A stretch of 64,000 nucleotides of DNA from Lachnospiraceae bacterium. GTDB taxonomy: Bacteria; Bacillota; Clostridia; Lachnospirales; Lachnospiraceae. The DNA lies in NCBI GenBank assembly GCA_024684085.1, contig JAIKXM010000005.1:35506-99505 (forward strand). The letters are read 5' to 3'. Each line of letters starts with the position of its first letter. Position 1 is the stretch's first letter. Shown here in pieces: positions 53,846 through 62,350 of this stretch. The translations under genes were made by a program, and so were the position numbers. The notes beneath the pieces are model-generated. The model was not told where the DNA came from and did not search any database. It saw only the letters and a list, made by a program, of their open reading frames with translations.

Positions 53846-54697
53846 TTACCTGTTATACTTTCGGCCAACTGACTTACCATCAACAACAATTTCTCCCATA
53901 CCGGCGGTCAGCTGCATACTCGCATTCTCATTCTTGCAATCGATCTCCATTCCACCCATGCTGCAATGGGCAGTAAGATCTCTAAAATCACCGCTCACAT
54001 CGATTCCACCCATCGAAGCGTCGATCTTACATGAGTCAAATCTTACATCAATGAGACTTATCCCTCCCATTGATGCCTCAATATCACCTTTACCAAACTC
54101 AGTTTCCTTTAGATCTACAGCGCCCATATTCGCATCAAGGTCAAGTACTTTGGCAGTCACACCTTTCAACTCGATCGCACCAAGATTCATCTCCATTTCA
54201 GCACTATCGAATGTTACGCCTTCTGCTTCCAGCGATCCAAGATCCAGAGCCAGATCAACTTCCACTGCCTTGCCATCCGGTATTGTTATCTCCACGCTTG
54301 CGCCATTATTGCTCCTGTTTTTGTTTTTGCTCTTCTGATTGATCTTAAGTTCACCATCGATCACCTTTATCTCAGGCACTTCATCGGCATAGAAATTCTC
54401 ATAAGAATAACCGTAATCCGGTCCTTCCTTGATGATCACATTACCTATGGCAAGCTTTCCATCGATTTCTTTAAATGCCTCACAAGTCGTTCTTACCGGC
54501 TCTGCCTTCTCGTCTGACAGATTATCCATTGAGACTATCCCCGGTATATTCAGCTTACCGAGACTGTTAATGATATCATTTCCTATCCAGCCAAAGACAT
54601 TGACCATCAAACCTATAATAATGCACAATACAGTTATCGCGTTGATAATACTGATATATCTTTTCTGCCACCCTGTACAGTTTTTCTCGTCTGCCAC
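53846..54697 (-). CDS. Membrane-anchored DUF4097-type beta-ladder protein
   Basis: 283 aa from a GTG 8 nt after GGAGGAGG. One membrane helix (about residues 15-38) is followed by an outside domain with repeated strands (VDLALDLGSLEAEGVTFDSA, LDANMGAVDL, IEASMGGISL, IDASMGGIDV), the DUF4097 pattern of a right-handed beta structure. Such proteins are often downstream of PadR and DUF1700 genes, as here, and are thought to respond to envelope state; the function is unproven. Confidence 0.8.
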   Translation of the reverse strand: MADEKNCTGWQKRYISIINAITVLCIIIGLMVNVFGWIGNDIINSLGKLNIPGIVSMDNLSDEKAEPVRTTCEAFKEIDGKLAIGNVIIKEGPDYGYSYENFYADEVPEIKVIDGELKINQKSKNKNRSNNGASVEITIPDGKAVEVDLALDLGSLEAEGVTFDSAEMEMNLGAIELKGVTAKVLDLDANMGAVDLKETEFGKGDIEASMGGISLIDVRFDSCKIDASMGGIDVSGDFRDLTAHCSMGGMEIDCKNENASMQLTAGMGEIVVDGKSVGRKYNR

Positions 54698-54815
54698 TTC
54701 TATTTCCTCCTCCATAACATCTGTTTATATCTGACTTAATGCCGTCGAATCTCCTTTTTGTGCCGTGCTAAGGACACACGACAACAACAAAGGCTCTCTC
54801 TCTAACCCAATCAGC

Positions 54816-55823
54816 TCAGGCTTCCTCTTCTTTTTTCATTAATGATCGCAAAACTGCATGCACTGCGACTGCGACAGGCCAGATGATCCATGTCTTATAC
54901 CATGCGAACGTTAAAAAGCTCCAGATAAGATAGATTGCACGGACTGTCGGCCAATAAACCTGCATCAGACCGTCACTTATCGGATTATCATATCTCTCAT
55001 AATCCGAACGCACATAATTGCCTGATACCGTCTCACGATCATTAAGCTTCAGCAGGAAATCAAAAGTATTCATGGTAATGCTGCACTGTACGATCAGGAA
55101 TACTCCTATGGCGCATAATACCATAAGCAGCAAAATTCCTACAGTCTCAAGAAAATGCTCGATTCCGGCAAATCCAAATCCATTGAAACCATCAAACAGA
55201 ACCAAGGGTATCCAACAACACGCGCACAGGAGGATACCTATAGTCAACTGGATAACATATATCGAATGATATCTGCTCTTCTCATCATTAACATAATTGG
55301 CAGTGGCATAATCAATGGAACACAGTTCTTTCTCAAGATACTTCCATCTGTCACCGATAAGTCCGCATCCAACGAACAATACTACCGCAAAAGCGATCGA
55401 AACAAACATCAATACCACGCCGATAGCATCCGGAATGAAACCAACGGAACTCGTAAAAATCGGTCCGCATACGCTTAAGATACATAAGCCGACTCCAAGA
55501 GCAATACCAAGTGAGACCTTAGCTCTGTCTCTTATATAATCCTTAACCTCCTCAAATGCCAGATATCTGCGAGGGCTGACTTCCAGTTCAGCCTTCTCGA
55601 TCTTAACTTCTTCTTCCAGTCCAAGTTCCTCTGCAAGTTCCTCAAGATTACCGAACTCTGAGATAACAGTTCCTACAGCTTCATTCTCATTCTTACCCTC
55701 TTCAATCAACTCATTGTATTTATCTTCCATCATCTGCAACAGTTCATTCTTCGCCTTTCTTACTTCCGCCGAATTAGGCAGATTGGCGAACATGCTCTCC
55801 AGATAATTCTTGATCGTCTCCAT
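54816..55823 (-). CDS. Membrane protein with DUF1700/permease-prefix domain
   Basis: 335 aa. The N-terminal METIKNYLESMFANLP and helical prefix (about 1-75, ending EFGNLEELAEELGL) are the hallmark of the DUF1700-like family; four to six membrane helices follow. The ATG at 55823 lies just after the padR stop, with GAGGAG inside the padR end, so the two are coupled. It is the middle gene of a PadR-DUF1700-DUF4097 operon. Confidence 0.82.
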   Translation of the reverse strand: METIKNYLESMFANLPNSAEVRKAKNELLQMMEDKYNELIEEGKNENEAVGTVISEFGNLEELAEELGLEEEVKIEKAELEVSPRRYLAFEEVKDYIRDRAKVSLGIALGVGLCILSVCGPIFTSSVGFIPDAIGVVLMFVSIAFAVVLFVGCGLIGDRWKYLEKELCSIDYATANYVNDEKSRYHSIYVIQLTIGILLCACCWIPLVLFDGFNGFGFAGIEHFLETVGILLLMVLCAIGVFLIVQCSITMNTFDFLLKLNDRETVSGNYVRSDYERYDNPISDGLMQVYWPTVRAIYLIWSFLTFAWYKTWIIWPVAVAVHAVLRSLMKKEEEA

Positions 55824-55824
55824 C

Positions 55825-56184
55825 TTACTCCTCCTCATTACTGATAAATTTCTCGACTACTTCCTTAGTAAGTATCCATTCGTTGCATTTCGCCCGATAG
55901 TACCTACGTCCCTCATCAGTTATTCTGTAATATGTACGTTTCTTACCGGTTCCGGATGTTCCCGGCAAAGCTTCATAAGACTCAATATACCCGTTTTTCT
56001 CCATTCTGGTAAAAGCCGAATACAAGGTCGTCTCCTTAATGATGTACTTCTCATCCGTCAGTTGCCTTATCATCTTGGATATCTCATATCCATAAGACGG
56101 CTCACGGCTTAAGATAAACAGGATCATGGTGTCATTATAGCCACGGATGACATCCGAGCTTATTGACGGCATCTCAATTCCCAT
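55825..56184 (-). CDS. PadR family transcriptional regulator
   Basis: 119 aa. The winged helix (DTMILFILSREPSYGYEISKM, then TTLYSAFTRMEKNGYIES and RTYYRITDEGRRYY) is the PadR domain with a short C-terminal dimerisation helix. AAGGAGG precedes the ATG. It should repress its own operon; direct repeats bounded by an inverted repeat lie about 115-185 bp upstream. Confidence 0.92.
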   Translation of the reverse strand: MGIEMPSISSDVIRGYNDTMILFILSREPSYGYEISKMIRQLTDEKYIIKETTLYSAFTRMEKNGYIESYEALPGTSGTGKKRTYYRITDEGRRYYRAKCNEWILTKEVVEKFISNEEE

Positions 56185-56299
56185 TCAGTTCCTCCTTCCC
56201 TTCATCTATGATCATGATCACCGGCAATATCAGCATTAATATGTCTTTCTTATATAACACTGATATACACGGCACTTCCAATAGGCAACGGTCTAATTT

Positions 56300-56368
56300 A
56301 TTTACTACGCCTGTCGTTACTGTGTCTGTCGTTACTTCGACTGTCGTACTATGTCTGTCGTAGTAAAT
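56300..56368 (-). promoter_or_regulatory. Iteron-like repeats upstream of the padR operon
   Basis: ATTTACTACG (56300-56309) and CGTAGTAAAT (56359-56368) are a perfect 10-bp inverted repeat enclosing about four direct 14-15-bp units containing GTACGACAG or GTAACGACAG on the minus strand. Likely a regulator-binding array, possibly for the PadR protein itself. Confidence 0.5.
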
Positions 56369-56409
56369 ATATCACCTTATCCCTGCTATGTCAATAGCGA
56401 CACTCGGGG

Positions 56410-56548
56410 CGTTTTTTTGACACTAAGAGACGGGGTTTTTGTGTCATTTAGCGTCAACCTCTCCTAAAACTCAGCCCTTCACCGATGTTTGCAAGCTACG
56501 CCCCTTGTGGACTTTCACCACAGGCTAACGGCATGCCCGTAATACTAA
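56410..56548. other. Intergenic stretch with a long inverted repeat
   Basis: On the minus strand TGACGCTAA and TTAGTGTCA are separated by 19 nt near 56418-56455. Next to it GGTGAAAGTCCAC and CGGTGAAGGGCTGAG recall pieces of group II intron domain I, but no further intron structure or reverse transcriptase is present. No gene is seen. Confidence 0.25.
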
Positions 56549-56578
56549 AAAAACAGCAGATCTTTACGACCTGCTGCC
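56549..56578 (-). terminator. Terminator after the PD-(D/E)XK gene
   Basis: CAGCAG / CTGCTG stem with an 11-nt loop, followed on the minus strand by seven T's, 28 bp after the stop codon. Confidence 0.8.
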
Positions 56579-56605
56579 TATTATACTCAGTACAATATTC
56601 AATTA

Positions 56606-57460
56606 TTATTTAACGAGTTGATCAGTGATTATCAATCTGTCATTATCGGAAACCTCAAGATTAGTTAATGCCTGATCCAGCGTAAATGATGCATTCTTCA
56701 TCAGCAGCTTAACGCTCCGTATCAAGGTGTTGATCCTGCTTATCTCTGCGCTCTTCTCAGCCTCCGCTTCCGCATATTTCCTTACTGCTTCACACACGCT
56801 ATCACGTCCTTCCTCTGTCTCCTTGTAATGTCTGACTCCCTCTGCCAATTCCTTATAGAACATCTCTCCGGATGATTTCGAATGGAAATCCCTGACCAGT
56901 CTCCCTATTGCGTCATCACCTTTATAAGCGCCATTCACATATATGATATGCGAACCATCTCTTAACATGTCACCCGTCTCCAAGATCATTCTGTCCGCTC
57001 TGTACATCGGATAGCCTTTTTGAAATTTGTCATGCCTGTAAATGAAAATCACATATGAATCCTTAAGGTCCTTGAATCTGTCTCCTTCCTTAAGCATCCT
57101 CGAATCGATCATGGCACTATGGAATCTTGCTCTTCTTACATGAGATCCCTCGGAATCTCCCTGTATCTCGATATCGATTTCTTCTCCATTAGTATCGATG
57201 GCATGAACATCGATAGTGATATCTCTTCCTCCAACCAGCGGATTCTTAAGTTCTTCCTGCCCCTTAACACTGATAACCTTAAGATCACGACCAAGTATTA
57301 TTCTAAGAATAAGCTGTGTTAAAAGAATATTCTTATCAAAGACCAAGGACATCAGGGCATCATCAAATAGTGTAAGGGCATCAACAATCTGTTCTACCTT
57401 AGATTCGTCCTGTCGATCAACTCGCCTGTCATCCCCCCGGATCATTCCGTTTTGAATCAT
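56606..57460 (-). CDS. PD-(D/E)XK nuclease family transposase (Rpn-like)
   Basis: 284 aa. The nuclease core is seen as DITIDVHAIDTNGEEIDIEIQ (split motif: D near residue 79, then E-I-E-I-Q near 94-98) after the family-typical FDDALMSLVFDKNILLTQLI opening; RRARFHSAMIDS and YVIFIYRHD also fit the PDDEXK_2/Rpn group. The helical C-terminal tail is Glu/Lys rich. These genes multiply in Lachnospiraceae genomes and may promote RecA-independent recombination. It stands alone with its own terminator. Confidence 0.82.
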   Translation of the reverse strand: MIQNGMIRGDDRRVDRQDESKVEQIVDALTLFDDALMSLVFDKNILLTQLILRIILGRDLKVISVKGQEELKNPLVGGRDITIDVHAIDTNGEEIDIEIQGDSEGSHVRRARFHSAMIDSRMLKEGDRFKDLKDSYVIFIYRHDKFQKGYPMYRADRMILETGDMLRDGSHIIYVNGAYKGDDAIGRLVRDFHSKSSGEMFYKELAEGVRHYKETEEGRDSVCEAVRKYAEAEAEKSAEISRINTLIRSVKLLMKNASFTLDQALTNLEVSDNDRLIITDQLVK

Positions 57461-57581
57461 ACCCTCTCCTTTAATTTAATGATAACACTCTAGCACGAGT
57501 CTTACAATTAACAAAGAGGGATTTCGATGATTTAATGAAAACTTAATAGTTACAATCAAAAAAAGACTTCAACAGTTACTT

Positions 57582-58751
57582 TCATTCACCAAATAATTCT
57601 ACAGCGATTTCTTCCATTGGTTTATCCGTACTATTATGTATCACAAAATATCGATCATTCACGCAAATCATTCCTGCATTAGTAGTATAAGAAAATTCAT
57701 CACCATTAGGATTACTCTGACTCGACATTACCCCTTCATCTAATACATCATAATTTTTTACAATTCCAATTCTCGTTATTATTTCGCCACATTCCGTATA
57801 GGTCTCTTTTGTCCAATTTACATAAGTAACATCTTCGCCTGATTTTTCATCAGTCATAGTTACGCTTGAATCTCGAAATGTCTCATTATTCTTCCCAAGA
57901 TATACATCTCTCTCACTATAATTGCATGGTGTTATCATAATAAACCCATTATTAGTATGAATTTTTATATTCTTCATATAATCCGGGAAAGGAGCCTCAT
58001 ATTCATATTTTGCATCCATATATACCCCTATCTCATTTACTCCTTTATCAGTAGTCAAATAATAATCATAATCATCAGGAATACTCACCTCCATACCTCT
58101 CTGACCAAATAATGTATCCAACAAATATTCCATTGAATATGTAGAATATGTATATGTTCGATAGTTAGATGCAGTCTTAGTACCGTACTCAACCTTCAAT
58201 GCATGATTCCGTCCCAACTCCATAATTGCAAACTGTTTACCCATATAATCATCCTGAATATATTCCTTGTTAAAAATGCGAAACTCTCCAATCGGCGAAT
58301 TATACGATGTCAATTCTGTCGTCTCAGACTCATCATCTTTCTGCGGAAACTCCCTTTGAAGATAATCATCTTTTATTTCATAATAAGAAATAGATATTTC
58401 CCAGTTCTGTCCTACAGCCAAAGTCACAGACGTTGTCTTTTTTGAAGGTTCAACATGATACACCAGTGGAATATTATATCCAACCAAAGGATTCCCATCT
58501 TCATCCGTAAGATATTCGTCATAACTTGTTGGATCAGGCAATTCAACAGTGATCTCTTTTTCACCCTCTTCAACAGACTCTACTTCAGCCGTAGCCGAAT
58601 CTGTCTCAACAGATTCAGTCTCAGCTTGTACCTCTTCAGAACCTGCCACCTCATTCAAAACCGCATTTCCCCCATTCGTCTCACTTCCGCAAGCGCATAA
58701 TGACAATACACACGCGCAAGCTACCAATAACCTTGCCAACCTCTTCTTCAT
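57582..58751 (-). CDS. Lipoprotein of unknown function
   Basis: 389 aa. Lipoprotein signal with lipobox LCAC (Cys21), an acidic Ser/Glu/Val linker to about residue 70, then a domain I do not recognise (LVYHVEPSKKTTSVTLAVGQ, later YSTYSMEYLLDTLFGQRG). Codon use is clearly AT-richer than the neighbouring genes, suggesting transfer. AAAGGAG precedes the ATG at 58751. Its promoter is shared with a divergent XRE repressor gene and overlaps that regulator's likely operators. Confidence 0.75.
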   Translation of the reverse strand: MKKRLARLLVACACVLSLCACGSETNGGNAVLNEVAGSEEVQAETESVETDSATAEVESVEEGEKEITVELPDPTSYDEYLTDEDGNPLVGYNIPLVYHVEPSKKTTSVTLAVGQNWEISISYYEIKDDYLQREFPQKDDESETTELTSYNSPIGEFRIFNKEYIQDDYMGKQFAIMELGRNHALKVEYGTKTASNYRTYTYSTYSMEYLLDTLFGQRGMEVSIPDDYDYYLTTDKGVNEIGVYMDAKYEYEAPFPDYMKNIKIHTNNGFIMITPCNYSERDVYLGKNNETFRDSSVTMTDEKSGEDVTYVNWTKETYTECGEIITRIGIVKNYDVLDEGVMSSQSNPNGDEFSYTTNAGMICVNDRYFVIHNSTDKPMEEIAVELFGE

Positions 58752-58823
58752 ATCATTCTTTCTCCTTTCACACAATCGCAACACGAAATAAAATATTTCT
58801 ATGATACTCATGAGCTACATGCA

Positions 58824-58833
58824 ACCATATGGT
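58824..58833. promoter_or_regulatory. XRE operator, left
   Basis: Perfect palindrome ACCATATGGT; a near copy lies 33 bp to the right, about three helical turns, in the divergent control region. Confidence 0.6.
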
Positions 58834-58848
58834 CGCATAATTTCTATA

Positions 58849-58877
58849 AGTATACCACCATTTGGTAACATTTTCAA
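58849..58877 (-). promoter_or_regulatory. Promoter of the lipoprotein gene
   Basis: Minus-strand TTGAAA (58872-58877), exactly 17 nt, TATACT (58849-58854). The right XRE operator lies entirely inside its spacer. Confidence 0.7.
58857..58866. promoter_or_regulatory. XRE operator, right
   Basis: ACCATTTGGT, one base from a perfect palindrome and from the left operator, located between the -35 and -10 boxes of the lipoprotein promoter. Confidence 0.6.
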
Positions 58878-58896
58878 CAGAGAGGTATGCAGTATT

Positions 58897-59100
58897 ATGT
58901 ATTGGAAAAGAATAGAAGATTTAAGGATCGATCACGATCTGACCCAGCAACAAGTCGCTGATATTCTGAATTGTCAAAGAGAGGTATACAGAAGATACGA
59001 AAAGGGAACCCGAGAGCTCCCTTTGTCATATGCCATCATACTATCAAAATATTATAATGTATCAATAGATTACATCGTAGGGCTTACCGATAAGAAATAA
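58897..59100 (+). CDS. Small XRE family repressor
   Basis: 67 aa, a bare Cro/C1 helix-turn-helix: LRIDHDLTQQQVADILNCQR is helix 2-turn-helix 3, ending in the common YYNVSIDYIVGLTDKK. The ATG at 58897 starts the conserved MYWKRIEDLR; GAGAGG lies upstream. It is divergent from the lipoprotein gene, whose promoter it most likely represses together with its own. Convergent with the DUF1653 gene, 7 bp away. Confidence 0.88.
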   Translation: MYWKRIEDLRIDHDLTQQQVADILNCQREVYRRYEKGTRELPLSYAIILSKYYNVSIDYIVGLTDKK

Positions 59101-59107
59101 TCGACTT

Positions 59108-59779
59108 TCACCTCAACCGATTAGTCTCATATCTCCCTCGTGTACTGACACAATTGAAAAGCTGGCGATACTGTTCCTCAACATCAAGCGTATCGTCTAT
59201 TTCTATGTCCATTACCGTAGCCATGATACTGATATCATTGGTGGTACAGCGATGACGAAGAGATACAAGTATGTCGATGCGATCTTCGATGGAATCGCTG
59301 TCAAGGTATCTCTCGACAAGCGGATTGAGCTTAACTTCTCCTTCTGGTCCTTCCTCTGTCATACCCGATATATCCTTACTGTCAGGGCTTCCGATCTCAT
59401 CAGCATTTTCATCCACATCAGCATTCCCAACAGCCGCGTTTTGATTGCCTGCGCCCGAATCCTTAGAAGCAACGCCGGCCTCTCCAACCGCTCCGACGGT
59501 CGTATCCGACACAACCGGATTCACCGGTTCAGTCTGCGATGTTCCGTTCAGGGCATCCACAGGTTCAAAGCGATACTTCTGTGAGGCATCGGGATATTTT
59601 TCCTTATCGAGCTCAGCAGTAAAGTCATCCAATTTTCTGACATACGTGTCGTAATTACCGTATAAGGCCTGATACACAACAACCTTCTCCTCCGTCTCGG
59701 AATCGATCGCTATGGTAAGAATCTTATACAGATTTCCCTTAAAATGCTTATATATCTCATTACTCATAGGTATATTCAT
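59108..59779 (-). CDS. DUF1653 domain protein with disordered middle and unknown C-terminal domain
   Basis: 223 aa. The first 70 residues (YKHFKGNLYKILTIAIDSET, VVYQALYGNYDTYVRKLDDF) are a DUF1653 domain, a small SH3-like fold usually found alone. An acidic Gly/Ala/Asp-rich linker (about 80-150) leads to a helical C-terminal domain (LNPLVERYLDSDSIEDRIDI) seen by eye as a separate unit. The ATG at 59779 has GGAG 9 nt upstream; a GTG five codons earlier overlaps it. Function unknown. Confidence 0.8.
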   Translation of the reverse strand: MNIPMSNEIYKHFKGNLYKILTIAIDSETEEKVVVYQALYGNYDTYVRKLDDFTAELDKEKYPDASQKYRFEPVDALNGTSQTEPVNPVVSDTTVGAVGEAGVASKDSGAGNQNAAVGNADVDENADEIGSPDSKDISGMTEEGPEGEVKLNPLVERYLDSDSIEDRIDILVSLRHRCTTNDISIMATVMDIEIDDTLDVEEQYRQLFNCVSTRGRYETNRLR

Positions 59780-59921
59780 CTCTTTACTCTCCACACTATA
59801 CTCAAGATTAATCTTAGTCTTTAGTCGGTCCCATTATCATCGCACCTATGCCTGCGTTTTCGAGCGCACGCGCTCCGGTTAGAATCCAATGTCTTAATTA
59901 AATAATTATCCCATCGTTACA

Positions 59922-60902
59922 TTATCCAAGCGAAGCCCTTATGATAAGCAGTTCCACCGCAAGTTCGGGATTCATATTACCCTGCTTGATCGTGGTATCG
60001 GTCTGACAACAATTCTGTATAACCTTCCACATCTCATCGGATGTGAACACCTTAAGCTGTGGAAGATACTTCTTCACAATATAGGGAGACATCTTAAGCT
60101 TGCCGGCGATCACATCAAGACCTCTTCCCATCTGTTGTAATTCCTTGATCTGAAGCATTATATTGAACTGCCTCTGGATCAGTGCCAGCACGCCAAAGGG
60201 TGACTCCTTAAGCGACAACAGTTCATGGTAGATGGCCAGTGCCTTATTGCACTTCTTCTCCGATACATATCCTATCATCTCGAAGATACGGTTGGCCGAC
60301 GCCACCGTACATATGGCATCGATATCTTCATCAGTCACCTCATCTCTGCCAAGCGTATAGCAGAACAGCTTCTCCATCTCCATGCTTATATTGACCATGT
60401 CCGTTCCGGTATTGTCAAGCAGATGACTTACTGCAGCCTGAGATATTCTCTTATGCTCATCACTCATCCTCTTAATGATCCAGCGTCTCAGTGTCTCCTC
60501 GCTCTGTTCAGCGAACTCCACCACGCGCCCAACCTTGGCAATGGCCTTAAATATCTTCGTTCTCTTATCCGCTTTGGGTGAGATAAAGCACAGGCAGGTA
60601 CTCTCCGGAATGTTAGGGATATATTCTGCCAGCTGTTCATTACCGTCTTCGATAAAGGAAGAATTTTCGACGAATACAACTCTCTTATCCGCGAAAAAAG
60701 GCAGCGTCTCAGCCAGATCGATAACTTCACCTACATCAATATCCTTACCTTCAAAGTAAGCATAATTCATGTTATCATCTTCCGCCACAAGAGCAGCCTT
60801 CAGCTTGTCCTTATATTGAAGTCGAAGATAAGCTTCCTCGCCATATAACAAATATACAGTTTTAAAAGTCTGATTCTTAATATCCTGAATTAACTGCTGC
60901 AT
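59922..60902 (-). CDS. holA: DNA polymerase III subunit delta
   Basis: 326 aa; opens the beta clamp within the clamp loader. The N-terminal FKTVYLLYGEEAYLRLQYKD and VVFVENSSFIEDG, the central LRRWIIKRMSDEHKRISQAA and the C-terminal SPFGVLALIQRQFNIMLQIK are typical of Firmicute HolA. The ATG at 60902 starts MQQLIQDIKN; longer in-frame readings are unlikely. The TGACA-N4-TGTCA dyad at 60995 lies in its upstream region. Confidence 0.92.
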   Translation of the reverse strand: MQQLIQDIKNQTFKTVYLLYGEEAYLRLQYKDKLKAALVAEDDNMNYAYFEGKDIDVGEVIDLAETLPFFADKRVVFVENSSFIEDGNEQLAEYIPNIPESTCLCFISPKADKRTKIFKAIAKVGRVVEFAEQSEETLRRWIIKRMSDEHKRISQAAVSHLLDNTGTDMVNISMEMEKLFCYTLGRDEVTDEDIDAICTVASANRIFEMIGYVSEKKCNKALAIYHELLSLKESPFGVLALIQRQFNIMLQIKELQQMGRGLDVIAGKLKMSPYIVKKYLPQLKVFTSDEMWKVIQNCCQTDTTIKQGNMNPELAVELLIIRASLG

Positions 60903-61033
60903 TATCACGTTATATCCTATACTATCATCTGCATATTCAAAAATGTTTTGAGCAAGTCTACATCTGCTACGCAATCCCGCAATATACTCGTATATGACAC
61001 CGATGTCATTATCATCTCTCTATAACAGCGAAA

Positions 61034-61072
61034 CGGCAGGTTCGGGAACATCCTGTCCGTCCGCACCTGCCG
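61034..61072 (-). terminator. Probable terminator after the EAL/HDOD gene
   Basis: CGGCAGGT / ACCTGCCG 8-bp stem with a long loop; only TTTCG follows on the minus strand. It is 38 bp after the stop codon. Confidence 0.5.
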
Positions 61073-61109
61073 GTCATAACATATTCTCAACCCCGTCAAT
61101 CCCTGCCTA

Positions 61110-62327
61110 TCAGAACAGATCCCTGTACCACTCAAGTGAATTGATATATGCAGCATAAAGGTCGTCCAGCTTAATACTCTCCATTATCATCACACGCGAT
61201 ACTTCCTGCCAGTCGGCATTGTCATATCTGTCTATAAAATCAAGCACCTTGGCATAAGGTCCGCTGTGACTGATCAGGGCACTCTTGATATTCTTGGAGA
61301 TATTGATCATCTCAAGAGCATTCTCCATTGTAGTGTCCAGCATGATATCTATTACCGAGAAAAGCCCCATCAGGAAGAGCTCCTGTGCGAAGAACTTCAT
61401 TCCGAAAAGAGGAGCGATACTCTCTGCGAACTTAGCCCTGAGCAACGAGATCCTCGTGATCTCACTGGGCTTATCCGAACATAACTGCCTTGTGATGGCT
61501 GTAGTGATCCACTTCTTAAGCTCGCGCTGACCCAGCATGGCAGCCGCATGTCTGATAGATGTGATCTCGGAATTAAGTGCCATCTTATTGACCATCTCAA
61601 GTAAGGAAATCACAAGCGCCGTATCCTGTCCGATGATATCGGCCGCTTTTGTAAGATCAAAGTTATCATCATTGACCACATTAAGGAGCTGAAGATAATT
61701 GATCTTAAGAGGTGCTATAGTCTTATCACCCTTATCATAGGGCATTCTGTAGAAGGCACCTTCATAATACTGATAGCCTCCCTCCTGCTTAAGCGCCTCG
61801 AAGATCTCCATCTCATGGAGATTACCGGCTATCAGACTTACATTCGGGAACTGGCTTGAGAAATAAATCTTAGCCTTTGATATAACGATCTTCTGATGAT
61901 CAAGGAAGACATAATCCACCAGTTTAAGGATCTCCCTGTAATTCTCAAAATCAGCCACGCCTATCTTACGGATAGCCAGCTTATAACCGTCTCTCTTAAG
62001 GTCTCTTATACGGTCAACATATGAACTCTCAGGTGTAATGTAGTTGTCCATCAGAAGAGCTATCCTCTTATGGGGTACTTTACACTGACTGTTAATATCA
62101 CCGAAAATCGAAATATTGGTGACCGGAATGAATATCTCACTATCCGGTGCCAGAGTATTGATACCAACGCTGTTGACAATGTCGAAGCCCTGTATCATAA
62201 CGGCATCATAGTGAACCGCCGTTCCGAGATATAAGGGATCTTCCAGCATATTCTTCTTCTGACTGAACAGTGAATAAGCTCTTACCTGCATGTTCTCATC
62301 AAATAATGGAATTAATGTAGCTAACAT
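61110..62327 (-). CDS. Degenerate EAL plus HDOD signalling protein (YuxH-like)
   Basis: 405 aa. The N-terminal half (about 1-200) has the EAL-domain fold (FDENMQVRAYSLFSQK, LVDYVFLDHQKIVI, SLIAGNLHEMEIF) but no EAL/ExLxR catalytic motif, so it should not degrade c-di-GMP. The C-terminal half is an HDOD domain (QLLNVVNDDNFDLTKAADII, SITSIRHAAAMLGQ-like turn, FFAQELFLMGLFSVIDIML). GGAGG precedes the ATG at 62327. It follows the chemoreceptor gene by 23 bp, so it may work in chemotaxis or c-di-GMP sensing. Confidence 0.85.
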   Translation of the reverse strand: MLATLIPLFDENMQVRAYSLFSQKKNMLEDPLYLGTAVHYDAVMIQGFDIVNSVGINTLAPDSEIFIPVTNISIFGDINSQCKVPHKRIALLMDNYITPESSYVDRIRDLKRDGYKLAIRKIGVADFENYREILKLVDYVFLDHQKIVISKAKIYFSSQFPNVSLIAGNLHEMEIFEALKQEGGYQYYEGAFYRMPYDKGDKTIAPLKINYLQLLNVVNDDNFDLTKAADIIGQDTALVISLLEMVNKMALNSEITSIRHAAAMLGQRELKKWITTAITRQLCSDKPSEITRISLLRAKFAESIAPLFGMKFFAQELFLMGLFSVIDIMLDTTMENALEMINISKNIKSALISHSGPYAKVLDFIDRYDNADWQEVSRVMIMESIKLDDLYAAYINSLEWYRDLF

Positions 62328-62350
62328 ATTCTTCCTCCACCAATCAACAA

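Noticed and set aside
56470..56548. Group II intron
   Set aside because: Only short pieces such as GGTGAAAGTCC resemble domain I; no domain V/VI hairpins or reverse transcriptase are nearby.
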